Of a DNA stretch of 64,000 nt, positions 47,934 through 59,802 are shown piece by piece. The position numbers were made by a program, and so were the translations under genes. The notes below the pieces were generated by a model. The model was not told the origin of the DNA and made no database searches. It saw only the letters and a program-made list of their open reading frames with translations. Origin of the DNA: Siphonodentalium dalli (Eukaryota > Mollusca > Scaphopoda > Gadilida > Siphonodentaliidae); contig CP136067.1 in NCBI GenBank assembly GCA_032622095.1, positions 62,258,893 to 62,322,892 of the forward strand. Reading direction: 5' to 3'. Each line of letters starts with the position of its first letter. Positions within the stretch are counted from its first letter, which is position 1.

Positions 47934-48362
47934 TCACAAGTAAAGTCTAAATTCAAGTTCAGATATTTTAAGTGGACCAGTCCTACCATGTTCATTTCTC
48001 CATGCATAATTTATTAGTGAATCGTAGAATCCAAGCAGTAACATGGCATAGTTTCCCCAATTGGGAAAATGATTTAAGTCCACGATGTTCTGAATATTGG
48101 CTGAATTATCCAAGGTGTCCATAATGTTAGAGGATACGGGTGTTGTTTCAACGTCTTGAGTTATTGTTGCTAAGGTTATCGTTTTAAATAAAGAGTCAGA
48201 CATCAACCATTCAGTTCCATTTATCCACATGGTGCATGTTTTGAGCTACTGTGCCGAGATACATGTACCTCTTTTCAGTATATCTACTGGGTTTAACTCA
48301 GATGGACAGTATTTCCAATTGTTAACATTTGTAGAGGACTCTATTTCACGAATATACTGAGT
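47934..48362 (-). pseudogene. BEL/Pao RNase H end and pre-integrase segment
   Basis: YIREIESSTNVNNWKYCPSE then LNPVDILKRG corresponds to the 'W..VP...NPAD..SRG' end of BEL RNase H. MWINGTEWL corresponds to 'WW.GP.WL'. NIQNIVDLNHFPNWGNYAML and GPLKISELE correspond to the linker ahead of integrase. A stop lies between the two parts. No integrase core follows to the left, where a HINE ends at 47523. Confidence 0.75.
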
Positions 48363-48364
48363 AT

Positions 48365-48745
48365 CTTGTTGGTGTCACTAGGCCCGACACCCAGTGTCTC
48401 TAAATGCCAAAAACGCTTTAAATCACATTCGTGTGTTTCAGCTAGCATATGCATCATTGTCGCATTCTGTTCACTGGTCAAATTTTGCATTCTTGATGGT
48501 CCACATAGTAGGTACCCAAATTTTGTCTTCACAGCTATTGGGCCATCTTCGGTCCTGATGAAATGGTATTCAACGAAATTATATAAAAAGTCACTTCCAA
48601 TTAGTATGGATACCTCAAATGAATCACACGGATAGTCAATAGGTTGTGTCACTGGTATATTCATCAGTTCAGGCATGTAATGTTTGAATCTCATTTCAAC
48701 TAGAATGGGTTGCGTTATAGTTGGATCCACTAGCGCTTGCACGGG
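48365..48745 (-). pseudogene. BEL/Pao aspartic protease (DUF1758-like) C-terminal part
   Basis: It contains VSILIGSDFLYNFVEYHFI, VKTKFGYLLCGP and DLKRFWHLETLGV. LIGSD..Y and (T)(K/R)-x-G-(Y/W)-x-(L/V)-x-GP are typical BEL/Pao protease landmarks, and RFW.LE.LG leads to RT in intact elements. Here the frame ends a few residues later. Confidence 0.85.
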
Positions 48746-49019
48746 TATGAATAGCTTATTTTAATTGTGACAACATCGAGTTCACTGACCAGTTTTGAAG
48801 TGATGAACGTGCATTGTGAGCCATCGTCAAATAATAAGTGACCAGTTGAATGGTTAAAAAAGTTCTCATCATAAATGTTGGCTACTGTGGTTTTGAGAAA
48901 CACTTGTTGTTTTCCAAGACAGTACCTGTTGTAGCAATGACTGCACCTGTTGAGAGTGTCTTATTGGGTTCTGTTCGTGGAACAACTGGTTGTGCATTAT
49001 GGCGACGAATGCTAGTATG

Positions 49020-49195
49020 TTTAGCTTGGCAAACAATACACCATTTCACAGATCGACATGCGTTTACTGTGTTTTCCCAAACAGTTAAAACACAGATTCG
49101 TGCTCATTATGAAATCAATGCGTGCTTGTATATCTTTGACAGATGTGCAATCTGACGGAAAGTGTGGACTCTTGCAGTAAGTACATGATCAAATG
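49020..49195 (-). pseudogene. BEL/Pao zinc-knuckle region
   Basis: The translation reads CTYCKSPHFPSDC (CCHC), then STNLCFNCLGKHSKRM, which corresponds to the second knuckle of BEL Gag. A stop follows soon after. It lies between gag and protease as expected. Confidence 0.78.
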
Positions 49196-49329
49196 GGACC
49201 AAGTGTGAGACATAGGAGTGATGAGAGACATGATAGTATGTCCGTAACTGAATTACCACTGTATGAAGGTGTTCAGTAGGGTTGTGGCTTTGGTTGACAA
49301 CACTTTAAGACGGACACTTCTATCTGTAG

Positions 49330-49760
49330 ATTTTCTCTGAAATCCTTAAGTTTCCATGCTTTATTTCCATGTGCCCTTGTCAAATCTTTTTGAATCCATA
49401 GGAAGTTTGTCCCAAAGCATTAGGATAAGCATAGTCTCGTACATGTTCTCGGGGCTTGAGAGAGTCTGTGGTGTGCGAACAGCCAATTCGAGTTGATCAG
49501 AAAATCGTCTGAATGACGATGTCTCATCTGTCTGATGTGGAAGTTCAATGAGCTGCTTCATATATGCATCAATAAATTTGTGAGGTTGTCCGAAACGTCC
49601 TTTAAACAATTTGATTGCGGTGGGGTAATTTATACCTGTCGGATGACTCATGAGTGGTGCAAAGCGATACACAGCACGAGTGACCTTACTCAAGAGTCAC
49701 AACTTGGCACGGTATTTTAAATGGCGAACAATCTGACAATTGCACGTCCATCAAAGCAGC
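49330..49760 (-). pseudogene. BEL/Pao gag fragment
   Basis: It contains NYPTAIKLFKGRFGQPHKFI and YMKQLIELP, followed by FRRFSDQLELAVRTPQTL and LWDKLPMDSKRF. The A-x-x-L-(L/F)-x-x-RFG-x-P pattern is the classic DUF1759 BEL/Pao gag signature. The 5' end is missing or degraded near 49760. Confidence 0.85.
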
Positions 49761-51300
49761 AAAGCCACTGCTGTGTGAAGACTCATAGACCAGCGACGTG
49801 CTGCGAACTCAAATTGCAGCGAATACAAGTCCGACACACTATACAACCACTGGACCACAGAGCTCCACACGGAGATAAATTTACCTGTTAGCAGAGTGAA
49901 TGAGTGAATTAGAATAAGAAATATATATATATTCTTTCTGCGTTATTTTTTCTACTTTATCCCAGGCTTTGTACCAGTACTGGTAGAATATGATCTCTAT
50001 GCCTACGGGTGTTAGGCTTAAAAAAATGTACCTGTGTTTCCAGTAACAGACCAAAAATATTTTGGGTTAGTAGGTAGGGAATTTTTTTTTTTTTTTTTTC
50101 ATTAAGTAGAAAATGGGGATAAATTATGACCATATTACACACTAATTTAGAGTATATATAGCTAGAACACAGAGAGGTGATTTTGCTGGGAATTATGACT
50201 GAAAAGAGTTAATATTATGATTTTCTGAATTCTTTTATTGATATTCAATGAACGAATAATTAATAATAATAATACGCTTGAATAATTGAATACGATTATA
50301 CAATGTATATAGTATTATACACATTTATATGAATATATATACATACAAGTATATACTATTTTTAAATTGGGGCTATTTACTAGTCTGTGTAATTAACGCA
50401 TGGACAGATGTCCTGTTTATTTTTAAATTGGGCATATAAAAAGGAGAAAATTCATGTATTAGATCAATAATACACATATTAAAGTGGACAAGTCTTGCAA
50501 ATGGTTGTGCACATACAATGAGAGTGTAGGTACACATAAACTAAGCAGTAGCGCTGAAACGGTTTCAAGACCTATTTTTGGGGTCTGACAATTGTCCGTG
50601 TCAGACAACTTATTTGGAGCCTTGCTTGACTTGTTTGTATTGTGGTCGCGACTGCTACCAGGATTGTTATCGTTCGTGTTTGGGAAGAATATTGTGTTAC
50701 CTATATACATTTTCGTACATGCAAATAGCGGCAGCTTTTTACTGTCATTATTACGATTGCGGGACTGGGATATTGGCGAATATTTATTAAACATAATTAT
50801 AAAGATTCATGAACTTTATGTATAATTAACAAATGAAAATTAAAAAAATCAGCTGAAAACAGTGTTTCTGTTCGAATACAATCAAATGCTGAGAATTAGT
50901 CATTAGGCTAGCTGCCAACCAGCCTGACCGCATGGAAAAACCACTTCGAAGCAAGCTCATTGGAACTTCATCCACTGAGATTACTCAAACTTGGTAATGT
51001 TAGAAGTATAGACCCTACATATAAAAATTGGGTTCTACAGAGTTTGCATTCTGCAAATTACTATTTGATTTCTTCAAGCAGAACAAAATTTGCCCAGACA
51101 TCTGATTTACGTATTTCTCGAGTATCCTTGTAACAAGATACCGTCTAAAATGTACTACTAGTGAGTCGGACAGTTCAGTCCCCTCTTTACGCTACGTCTG
51201 ATAGCTACCGGCATGTGTATTTTCTTAATTAAATTTAACATTTTTTATTGAAGTGTTTTGTCAGTTACAATTCATTCTGGCTTGATCTGGACATTTTTCA
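49761..51300. other. Intergenic, nothing recognised apart from a short family segment
   Basis: At about 50010-50120, GGGTGTTAGGCTTAAAAAAA, TGTGTTTCCAGTAACAGACC and a 17-base T run form the inverse of a segment seen at 52095-52180, 54870-54952 and 56755-56850. The rest is AT-rich. Confidence 0.45.
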
Positions 51301-51312
51301 AATGAATATGTA

Positions 51313-51690
51313 AGTCGGTAGCCGAGAGGTAGAGTACTGGTCTCTCGTGCTAGCAGACCGAGGATCGCAACCTGGTCAGTGTATTCTGACAAAAATCAGA
51401 ACTCAGTCAGATACCAAGTTTGTCAGGCTGAAAAGTCTCATTCGAGATCACTGAATAAAAATCCGAATGCAAAATGCCGACTTCCCCCATTACAACATTT
51501 GTCCAGGAATGTTGTCGTGAGTGCAGCACGCTGTCCGATCAGGTGCGGACATTAATGGCTGACCTGTGTACACGCCTCTGTGTGTGGACGTTAAAGAACG
51601 CTACTGGAGTCACCACAGGGTTATAAAGTTATTCGGCTGTGGTAGCACCTGGACCAACCGAAAGGTTCCTGCACTGCAATATCTACAGAT
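51313..51690 (+). mobile_element. tRNA-derived SINE
   Basis: The head GTCGGTAGCCGAGAGGTAGA has an A-box-like TAGCCGAGAGGT and, about 35 bp on, a B-box-like GGATCGCAACC. The body carries TGTGTGTGGACGTTAAAGAA, a motif similar to GTGCGCACGTTAAAGATACC in the tRNA-like repeat at 58380-58735 (minus strand). No clean tail or target duplication is seen. Confidence 0.55.
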
Positions 51691-52182
51691 ACATATATGG
51701 ACAGTTCAGTTTCTCAGAATAATGCAGAATGAATTGTAACCTACAAATGTCTGAAATACATAAATGTGACATTTCTTCACATTACATGTAGGTGCGGGCA
51801 GCGGTAAGTCTTGCGAAGGGGACTGAATCTGCATGGAACTTGACATATAACTTGCAATTCATGGAAGACTTTTGATCTTGCATCTGTTTTTTTTTTACTT
51901 TGAATACGCTTAATTTCGACAGTATACACCCTTTGAGTGATAAAGTTTGTGGCAAAACTGATCATGTACGCGGTTTTTAAAAGCTACTGTTGACAGTATT
52001 ACGCTGATTAAGGACCTGGATACGTTAGTTTTTGTTGTTGGCATCGCGTGTGTCTATTACATAGTGGTTAATGGGTTGATCGTTGCCGGCGGATCGCGAT
52101 TAAAATAAATAATAATTTGGGTCGGGTGGTTTTATTAGGGTCGGTCAGGATACTGGAAACATAGGTGTTATTTTTTAAGCCT

Positions 52183-52430
52183 TAGCCAGAGTAGAGATTC
52201 ATGGCATGATCTATAGAATATACACGTGCCAAAACTTGGCAAAAGCATGACTGAGTTACACACACAGAAACGTATTTGAAGGGTTTTATATATATAGATT
52301 ACTACCGTAGTACTTATAATATAAGCAGGGATCGAGTAGATCCATCCATAGATCATGTCATGAATCTCTACTCTGGCTAACACTTGTAGCTTAGCCAGAG
52401 TAGAGATTCATGCAATCATGGCATGATTTA
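52183..52430. repeat. Inverted and direct copies of TTAGCCAGAGTAGAGATTCATG
   Basis: A 22-bp block at 52183 recurs inverted at about 52356-52377 and direct at about 52393-52414. GGCATGAT.TATAGA and TCTA..GATCATGTCATG extend the inverted pair, giving a stem over a 150-bp loop. Confidence 0.65.
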
Positions 52431-52678
52431 ATTAATCCATCCAGTGCCATGGCAATCCCGCAATGGCCATGCCTCAACGACTAGAGCAAAATATCAATGA
52501 CTGAATAGTCAAGGTGGAGAAAAACGAGTTGAACTTGTTAATGAGTTGCCAATATACAGGTCAGGCATTTTCCCCAATTTCTGTATATATGCCAATCGGC
52601 GTATATACCTCTATATTTACATACAACTAATATCACTTCCGATTTCCCCATAGCGTTACGGTTGACACGTCCCCTGAG

Positions 52679-52752
52679 TCAATGTGTTCATAACCTATGA
52701 ACGTAACGTGACGTCACTTTCAATGTCGTTCATAGGTTTATGAACACATTGA
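52679..52752. repeat. Hairpin with arms of about 24 bp
   Basis: TCAATGTGTTCATAACCTAT and ATAGGTTTATGAACACATTGA are near-perfect complements around a 25-base centre containing GTGACGTCAC, itself a palindrome matching the CRE core TGACGTCA. Confidence 0.65.
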
Positions 52753-53689
52753 TCCCGGAAATCACCGGGGATTGTCGGACATGAACGTCCGGATTTGGCA
52801 AGAAATTAGTTTTTGTCTATAATCAGTGTTGTTACCCGTCACCTGAAACTCATCTCCTCTGATTACACTTCAATCAGGTCACACTACCCACATTACGACA
52901 ATTATTCCCATGAGAAGTACAATGTGCGGAGATCTCTCACATCACAGCTGAGCTATGCTATAATATTAAGACGACACTCTGTTTATAACCCCACAACTTT
53001 CGAAACATCGCAAACAATGGTGTTTAATTTTCAATTGAAATTGCATTGTGCATATATCTATATATAGTGTTATGACTGACGTAAATTTGTTTTATGGTGT
53101 AAGGTTCCTATTGGGTCTTCTTACATGAGCACCGTGGACCACATAGTTGCACAATAGCATTATACTGCAGCTAATACTGAAATACTGCAGACAAATGCAC
53201 AACCGAGCGACCATACAATACTTTTCGTGTTACTAAGCGTTGATGTTCAAATAACCGCGCTACTCAGTAGAGTTTGATCATTTACCTTGCCGCTACAATT
53301 AATCTCCCGACCTCACAAATATATCATTATGGTAGAACGGCTTGTTGTCAATTTTTTATCCATAGCCGAAACTTAATTGTTAGTTTCAGATATTATCATT
53401 CTTGAAATCAACACATCTACATTGATTACAAACTAAACAAGACATTTCATACATGTATGTGTATACTTTACTGTGAATTGCGTTTTTCTGTTCTCCATCA
53501 ACGGATTCTCACAATGTTTGGTTTTCTAAAAAGCGAGGATTCAAACTTTCTGAACTGAACTCATTTAAAGTTGAATAAATAGTGGGAAAGACAGACAATC
53601 CTAGTTCATAATGAATTTAAGTAAATATAAGTAATAAACGGCGGATTCAACGTGGTCATGGGTTTTGACCGCGATAAAAATTAATGCAG

Positions 53690-54310
53690 TTTGCTGAATT
53701 TTTTTCACAGGCAAAATCCCATGACCCCATTAAAAAGAACTGGATCAAACCCATATTCGAACTCGATCTGTATTTTGAGTTGAGAAACTCACATACAAAA
53801 TTTGGTACCTATCAGTGGAAAAATTGTAGATATATTGAAGCAGCATTCATGAATTCTATGTCAAAGGGCCATAACTCCATTAAACAATATCATATCAAAC
53901 CCATATTCGAACTCGATATGTATTTTGGGCTCAGCAACTCACATACCAAATTTGGTTACGGTCAGATAATTGTTTCTTGAGTTATGGCAGCATGCATGAA
54001 TTCTAAGTTGAAAAAGGGCCATAATTCCGTAAAAAAAACTCGGATCAAACCCATATTCAAACTCGATCTGTATTTGGTGCTGATAAATTCATATACAAAA
54101 TTTGGTTCCGATTAGATAGAAATTGTTTCAGTTATCGCACCATGTGTAAAGTGTCTACAGACAGACAGCCAGACAGACAGACGGACGGACTAACGACGAG
54201 TGATCAATCCGGACAACGACACTATGTTTACCATACTATGGTATTGGTAAACATAAAAACGGCACTGTGGGGTAAATCGCGTTCGTATCCGCAGTGTCGT
54301 TGATAAAGAG
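53690..54310 (+). mobile_element. HINE/pearl-like element related to family E
   Basis: Three core units (AACCCATATTCGAACTCGAT, TGTATTTTGGG, CATACCAAATTTGGTT, GGGCCATAACTCC) are followed by (ACAGACGGACGGAC) at about 54168-54189. The tail folds (GACACTATGTTTACCATAC, then GTATTGGTAAACATA; CGGCACTG..CAGTGTCG). Confidence 0.65.
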
Positions 54311-54952
54311 CGTCTATATACACGACGAGTATAAATACGGCTCCATTGACCGTCTCGAGACGAAATTTCGTACTTAATTTCGTACTTAGGGGTTCCAAGG
54401 AACGGGGGAGATTTTTATCGGGTCAGTTTTTCCGGCCGAGGTGATCTTCACCTTGAAACGGGCAACCACAAATGATATATATGTGTGTGTCCTTTATAGA
54501 CTCGAACCAATTGAGGTCAAACTTGCTGCCTACGGGAAGTGTCATGGACGGGTTAAATTGTGACCCCGATCTGATCTTGACCTTGAAAATGATCAATTCA
54601 AGGTCAAATCGGGTCAAATAAAAAAAAAAAAATTAATTAAAAAATTAATTAAAAAAATTGTCACAATCGGCCGATTCCGATTGTCGTTCCTGATTATCAG
54701 CTCATCATCACTAGAAGATTTAAACAAAACCGATGTATTTTTTATTTTCCGTGGGCGCCGCCATTTTACGAAATGCGTCCGGACGTCGAGTCATTAGAAA
54801 CGGGGCCTATTATAAAGCGACGAACTGAGACAAACAGTGTTGGCAGCTATTTTCTTTTATTTTCGAAAAAAAATAAAAAATTTGGTGCGGGAGGTTTTAA
54901 TAGGTGCGGGCGGGTTAGGGGAAACAAAGGTATTTTTTTTTAGGCCTAAGCA

Positions 54953-55020
54953 GGGTTTCCGCTAGGCCGGCTGCGGGTCTGTCCCACGGACCCATTCCCC
55001 CCGTCAGTCGTTGCATGAAA
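54953..55020 (+). mobile_element. Solitary hAT-like terminal sequence
   Basis: CAGGGTTTCCGCTAGGCCGG followed by CCATTCCCCC matches the left end of the elements at 17400 and 38623. No partner terminus was found, so it is truncated. Confidence 0.55.
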
Positions 55021-55208
55021 TCCCGCTCATACACAAATAAATGACGTTATTAAAAACTTTTTCAGTCTTGTCTGTGTCAACAGGCTATATATCTACACTT
55101 ATTTTCATTAATATTGACAAAATGAAATCGACACAGTCCATCTCCCGAAAAAAACAATAAGAAACAGCATGTCAAATAGCGACATTAGATACAGCGTAAT
55201 ACATGTCG

Positions 55209-55430
55209 CAGTAACATCAAAGAATGCCAGACTGTTGAGTGCGGATATTTTTGTGCACGGGATTCCATGGACGAAACTATTCACGCTCAAAGACCCCGTG
55301 TTATCGTACGATTACGACCCCGTGCTATCGTACGATTACATAATTGGATCAAAGAACACCCAATTGCCGAGTCGGGGATATTTTTATGCACGGGATTTTC
55401 GTGGATGAAACTACTCAATGTTGATCATTT
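55209..55430. repeat. Local tandem duplication
   Basis: A segment with GATATTTTTGTGCACGGGAT repeats about 133 bp later as GATATTTTTATGCACGGGAT. Between them GACCCCGTG(T/C)TATCGTACGA plus TTAC is duplicated (about 55291-55339). It makes spurious frames. Confidence 0.65.
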
Positions 55431-55439
55431 ATCTTATTG

Positions 55440-57050
55440 CTGTATTACCATTTGTTTTTGAGTTCGATGTACCGGTAAGCGAAGTTCCTGTTTAATACAT
55501 GTGATTCTCTACGTGTGTTGATTATTATGCGTATATTGCCATGCATACTTAACAAAATCCCAAAGTGATTTATTTCACAATAATACGGAACCTGTCCCAA
55601 ATAAGTCTTTATAGTGCATGAGAACACTATTCATTTGAGCCATATTACATGCATGGAGGATAAACACGAACACATATCCCCCCAATATGGTGATAAAGTC
55701 AAAGTAAGGTCAATAATAGTTTCGTTGTTCCGCCTGGGTCCCCAAGCACAATAATCAACGACGCACATGTTCACATTTCAGCCCTCATAATTGGCTACGG
55801 CAATCGGCAATGCCGACGCCATTTGCTGAAGCAAGCTGGGCCACGATAAAGGTTTGCCGTAGCAGATTGCCTAAGCCAAACAATATGAATTAAAAGGGCT
55901 GACATTTCCCGCCAAAAACTCAATTATATTTTATAACACGTTGGCTAAAAATATGTTCTATAGCTGCGGTCATCTGTTGTTGGACTAATACAGACTATTG
56001 AACAAGCTACGCGTTCCGGGTGAAAGATTTCGCTACCATTCGTATTCCACTGCTATAAATATCTCCTGCAGACAAACCCTGCAGTATGACATCACCGCGC
56101 ACAAATAGTTTTACGATTGACAGAACATATAATCCTGTCAGTTTCATTTTCAATGACGCTACTTGAAATTCTAAGAAATACTTTATTCAATTCTCCTTGC
56201 TAGGTATTATTGGTCAATGCGTAGATGCTTTTTAGTGTTTAGATTCATTATATATACCTGTTGGAATCTTATTGTAAGTTATAAATTTGTAAACACTGTA
56301 TTAAACTCGTAGCTAGTTCATTTATATAGTCTTCAATCAGACGGCAGTCTTACGTACGTAATTAAATGACTAACTATATTTGGATACCATCAACAGAATT
56401 AATGCACCCATGGAAATGATCGAATTGCATAATATACGTAGCTTTGGATTGCTTTGTGGGACACTCAGGTGCAAGGAAATGGCTTCTTTTCAGTGTCAAT
56501 TTGTCAACACAAACACACGTGTGCTTCCGGTCAGTGAAGAGGAACGATAACCTTTAATCTTCCGGTATTGCGTCTGGTCGTAATTTGACTTTCTGTTTGA
56601 AGAGTGATGATGTGGCTTTGCGAAAAATATATATATATTTCAAAGATATAATTTATCTCGCGAGGTGAATCAGATAAAATGGAACCACGCGTACATAGTT
56701 TTGTTATCAGTGCGGTCAGTCAGTTTATAGATTGATTTTTTTAATTTAAAACCAATAAAATGAACTTGGGTCGGGGGGGTTTTGAAGACGGCAGGTCGGG
56801 TTATGGGAAACACACATTCATTTTGTTTTGGCCTAATAGGGGTGGCTTTCTGATGGTGTTTTGTTGTATTCATCAGGATAGCAATCATTTAAAAGAACAA
56901 TAAATTGGTTTCGCCACATAAAAGTTTGTTTTTCCTGATGTTCTTTGCGTATAATTGTGATTATATACGTGCACACTAAGTCTAGACCTAGACGGCATAT
57001 TGCCGATTTTCATCATTCGTGGTTCTTGCAAGTGTAGTAGATTTTGGGGA
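55440..57050. other. Intergenic, nothing firm
   Basis: At 56755-56850 there is another copy of the GGGTCGGG...GGGTTATGGGAAACA...TTTTGGCCTAATA segment. Otherwise no feature was recognised. Confidence 0.45.
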
Positions 57051-57062
57051 ATTCCTGACATA

Positions 57063-57230
57063 GCGCGCATGCGCGGGAATAGACAGAGAGAGAATACCAC
57101 CACGCCGACCTAAGATCACAACGACCTGCTTGCATCGATAATCCATCTGCATCAGCCGGCCTGTGATAACCACCGACGTGATATCTCGACCACGACTTGC
57201 GGGGACGTCTGCACCTTATAGGGTGTAAGT
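57063..57230. promoter_or_regulatory. Possible promoter with palindromic NRF-1 site and downstream donor
   Basis: GCGCATGCGC at 57065-57074 is a perfect NRF-1 (alpha-PAL) core. It sits at the edge of a locally GC-richer stretch (57060-57225) that ends in a strong plus-strand donor, GTAAGT at 57225-57230. A non-coding first exon from about 57080 to 57224 spliced to the acceptor at 62731-62732 would serve CDV3. Being palindromic, the site could equally serve PACSIN leftward. This is inference; no TATA or initiator is certain. Confidence 0.35.
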
Positions 57231-58234
57231 TTACTTCATGTGTTTACAAATAAATATCCCATAAATCTGAGGAGATATGTGTAGCGTCTATTAAATTAAT
57301 GTTATACCGTAGTCTAATATACTAATCACTATTATAGCCTAATATAGGTATGCATATACGGCGATTGACCTATATACAGCAATTGTGGAAAGTGCTGGAC
57401 CTGATATAGGCCTAATACATTCAACATTGATTGACTGTAATTTGACAACAATCTTGACTGTTTGAACTTTGAGTGCATTCACTGAGCATTCAATCGATTG
57501 ATCAACAACATTCATTCAACAGAATCAACTTCAAAAACATAATTCGAAATCTGAATAAGACTAAAATGTCTCAATTTGAAAACACCGTCAAGATTACGAA
57601 TAAGATTTGCAACATAATGACATGTATTTCATTTATGAGAAATAGTTTTAAAACGATTACCTGCGCTGCACCTAATTTTGTCGGAAGTTCAGAAATGGCT
57701 GGATAATTTCACAGGTGTCACTAGTGGCCACAGGAAGTTGAAGTGGGCGTATAGATGGTCATCCTTGGTGTCCTTCAATACGGTTACGAAAGTATTCGAC
57801 TGAGTACGAAATTTTGCCCCCCCCCCTCCCCCGCGTCCAGAAAATCGCTCAAGCATGGACGTACGGTCTATTATATAGGTGACAAGAATATAACCTGTCA
57901 AAACTCAAGTTTGCAAACATTTGTCCAGCAAATTTCAACCCAAATATGTGGAGTAATGAAAAACTGATAATGCACCAAAATAATAATGTTTTCGAATTTC
58001 ACGAAAACTAGAACGCGTAACTCATGACATATTATACAAATGGTAATGGGGCAGTCTCTGACGAAAAACAGCATTTCGCTATCCCATTATCTTAGCTGGA
58101 TTTCGTACGAGCAGACTTGGATTAGAGCACCCCCTCCTCGGCGGCCACTCTGTGCCACGTGACCCCCGTCCTATAGTATGCCTATTTATAAGAAGATTTT
58201 AATATAATACTAATCAAATATATTTAACATACAT
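57231..58234. other. Intergenic, nothing recognised
   Basis: A poly-C run lies at about 57817-57834. No exon or repeat end is evident. Confidence 0.45.
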
Positions 58235-58379
58235 CACAGGGGCCTGTAACGCTGTCCGCCCCCCTTTTTGCGCTGCCCATCTGTCTGTCTGTATCTGTAC
58301 GTCCTAGTGACCAATGCTGGCTTTTACATCCATAATTTTTCCAGGAAGTTTTTTGCCGAACCCGTGACTTCTTCGCCAC

Positions 58380-58735
58380 GGTATCTTTAACGTGCGCACA
58401 TTGTTGCACACGGGACAGCCATTAGCGTCGGCTCCCGGTCCGACGGTGTGCCATGTCATCCCTGGTCATGACATTACGAGAGGAGCAGAGGTACGAAGTT
58501 AGTCCAGTACGCATTTTTTCAAATTTTGTCTGAGACTCTTTGGCTTCTGGAATCTTTCTCAGATCACTGATCGTGGCATCGATGATTGATTTGTGATGCC
58601 CATGGTACTGGGAATGCAGATGGCGACACAAAGTCCGACCGATATTTTGTCGGATTTGAACCCTCGACCGTGTCGAAGGTGTAGCTCAGAGGTCGGCCCA
58701 CAAACCAACTGAGCTATCCGCTCCTCCCAAAGCCC
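58380..58735 (-). mobile_element. tRNA-derived SINE or tRNA-like repeat
   Basis: On the minus strand, starting near 58728, GGAGGAGCGGATAGCTCAGT contains an A box (TAGCTCAGTTGG), and GAGGGTTCAAATCCGACA contains a B box (GGTTCAAATCC). Spacing of about 55 bp is longer than in a real tRNA and the acceptor stem does not pair, so it is not a tRNA gene. The body continues to a GTGCGCACGTTAAAGATACC motif. Confidence 0.6.
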
Positions 58736-59090
58736 ATCACCTAAATATTATTTCAATAATATCAAATTATTCCTTATCTATCCGTATGTTAGAATAAGTT
58801 CGTTTCGTGTTGGGTTAGTTTTTATCCATTTCCACAGAGAAGAAGGTATACTAAAATTTTGTAGCCCAGTAGAAAATTTTCGTGGACATTTTACGATTTT
58901 ACCAAATTTATAATTATTGTGCACGTTTGCGCATATCTATTGCGCAGGTCGATGATCACATACCCATCTACCCGAATACATGTTGTCGGTGTCTTAGGTA
59001 ATACATGTGTGGAATAAGACAATATGTCAATTTGCTAAATTCGATAGGACTCCCGCGTAATGCCCCGGACTGTAAAAAGATGTGCTGTGG

Positions 59091-59795
59091 GCAAAGCGGA
59101 TCGGGCAAAGCGGATCATTCATAACATGACTAACTACCAGGCTTGGGGCAATTACTTGTGAATGTAATTAATTACAATTACAATTACTTCAGCATTTTTC
59201 AATTACAATTACAATTCCCATTACATCTATTTCACAATGTAATTAATTACAATTACAATTACTTTGAAATGTAATTCAATTACAATTACATTTCAGCACA
59301 TCATTGAAGTTGGAACACTTTTTATTTACATAAACTCTATTTGATAACAAAACACAAATTTAATACAAGCAAGATGAAATACACAGTGAAGCACCGGCAC
59401 ACATGCGTATATAGATTAAGTGAATTTGGACAATTTTAATAAGATGGCTAGACAAAACTCGTGCCTTGTCGGAGCACGTCCCTAATTATTTGCAATAAAT
59501 ATGTATAATTGTCATAAATAAAACTGAAAAGTATATGATTAGTTGAGTAGTATTGCATTTTCAGAAGGATTCGCTTGCTGATCGGCTTTGCCCGATGTGG
59601 TGATCCGATTTGCCCGACGACCGGGCAAAGCGGATCAATATAAAAAATCGCCATAGCAACCAAACCAATAGATGCACCTGAATGAATCCTACGTCAAATG
59701 TTATACCATCATCATTAGAAATTGACAGTGCTAAAATTTCTTATTGCCGGTTGCATTTTATACAAGAAAACCTTACGTGACCCGCTTTGCCCGGG
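59091..59795. mobile_element. GGGCAAAGCGGATC repeat-ended element with ATTACA array
   Basis: GGGCAAAGCGGATCGGGCAAAG near 59091, GATCCGATTTGCCCGACGAC then CGGGCAAAGCGGATCAATA near 59600-59639, and GACCCGCTTTGCCCGGGTC near 59778 are repeated in both orientations. Between them lies a stretch built from AATTACAATTACA (59160-59300). The outermost copies are inverted relative to each other. Confidence 0.5.
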
Positions 59796-59802
59796 TCTTC
59801 CC

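Larger units (their letters stand above)
47930..49760 (-). mobile_element. BEL/Pao LTR-retrotransposon remnant lacking RT
   Basis: In minus-strand order there are a BEL-type gag fragment, CCHC knuckles, the aspartic protease, then directly the end of the RNase H region and the pre-integrase linker. RT and most of RNase H (more than 1 kb expected) are absent, and no LTRs were identified. Stops and shifts occur throughout. Confidence 0.8.

Noticed and set aside
54750-54775. GCCGCCATTTT as a YY1-type promoter for PACSIN
   Set aside because: Single short motif in a region where similar strings are common in repeats; no donor or TSS context seen.
58650-58735. A tRNA gene (A and B boxes on the minus strand)
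   Set aside because: Box spacing is too long and no acceptor-stem pairing; better as a tRNA-derived repeat.
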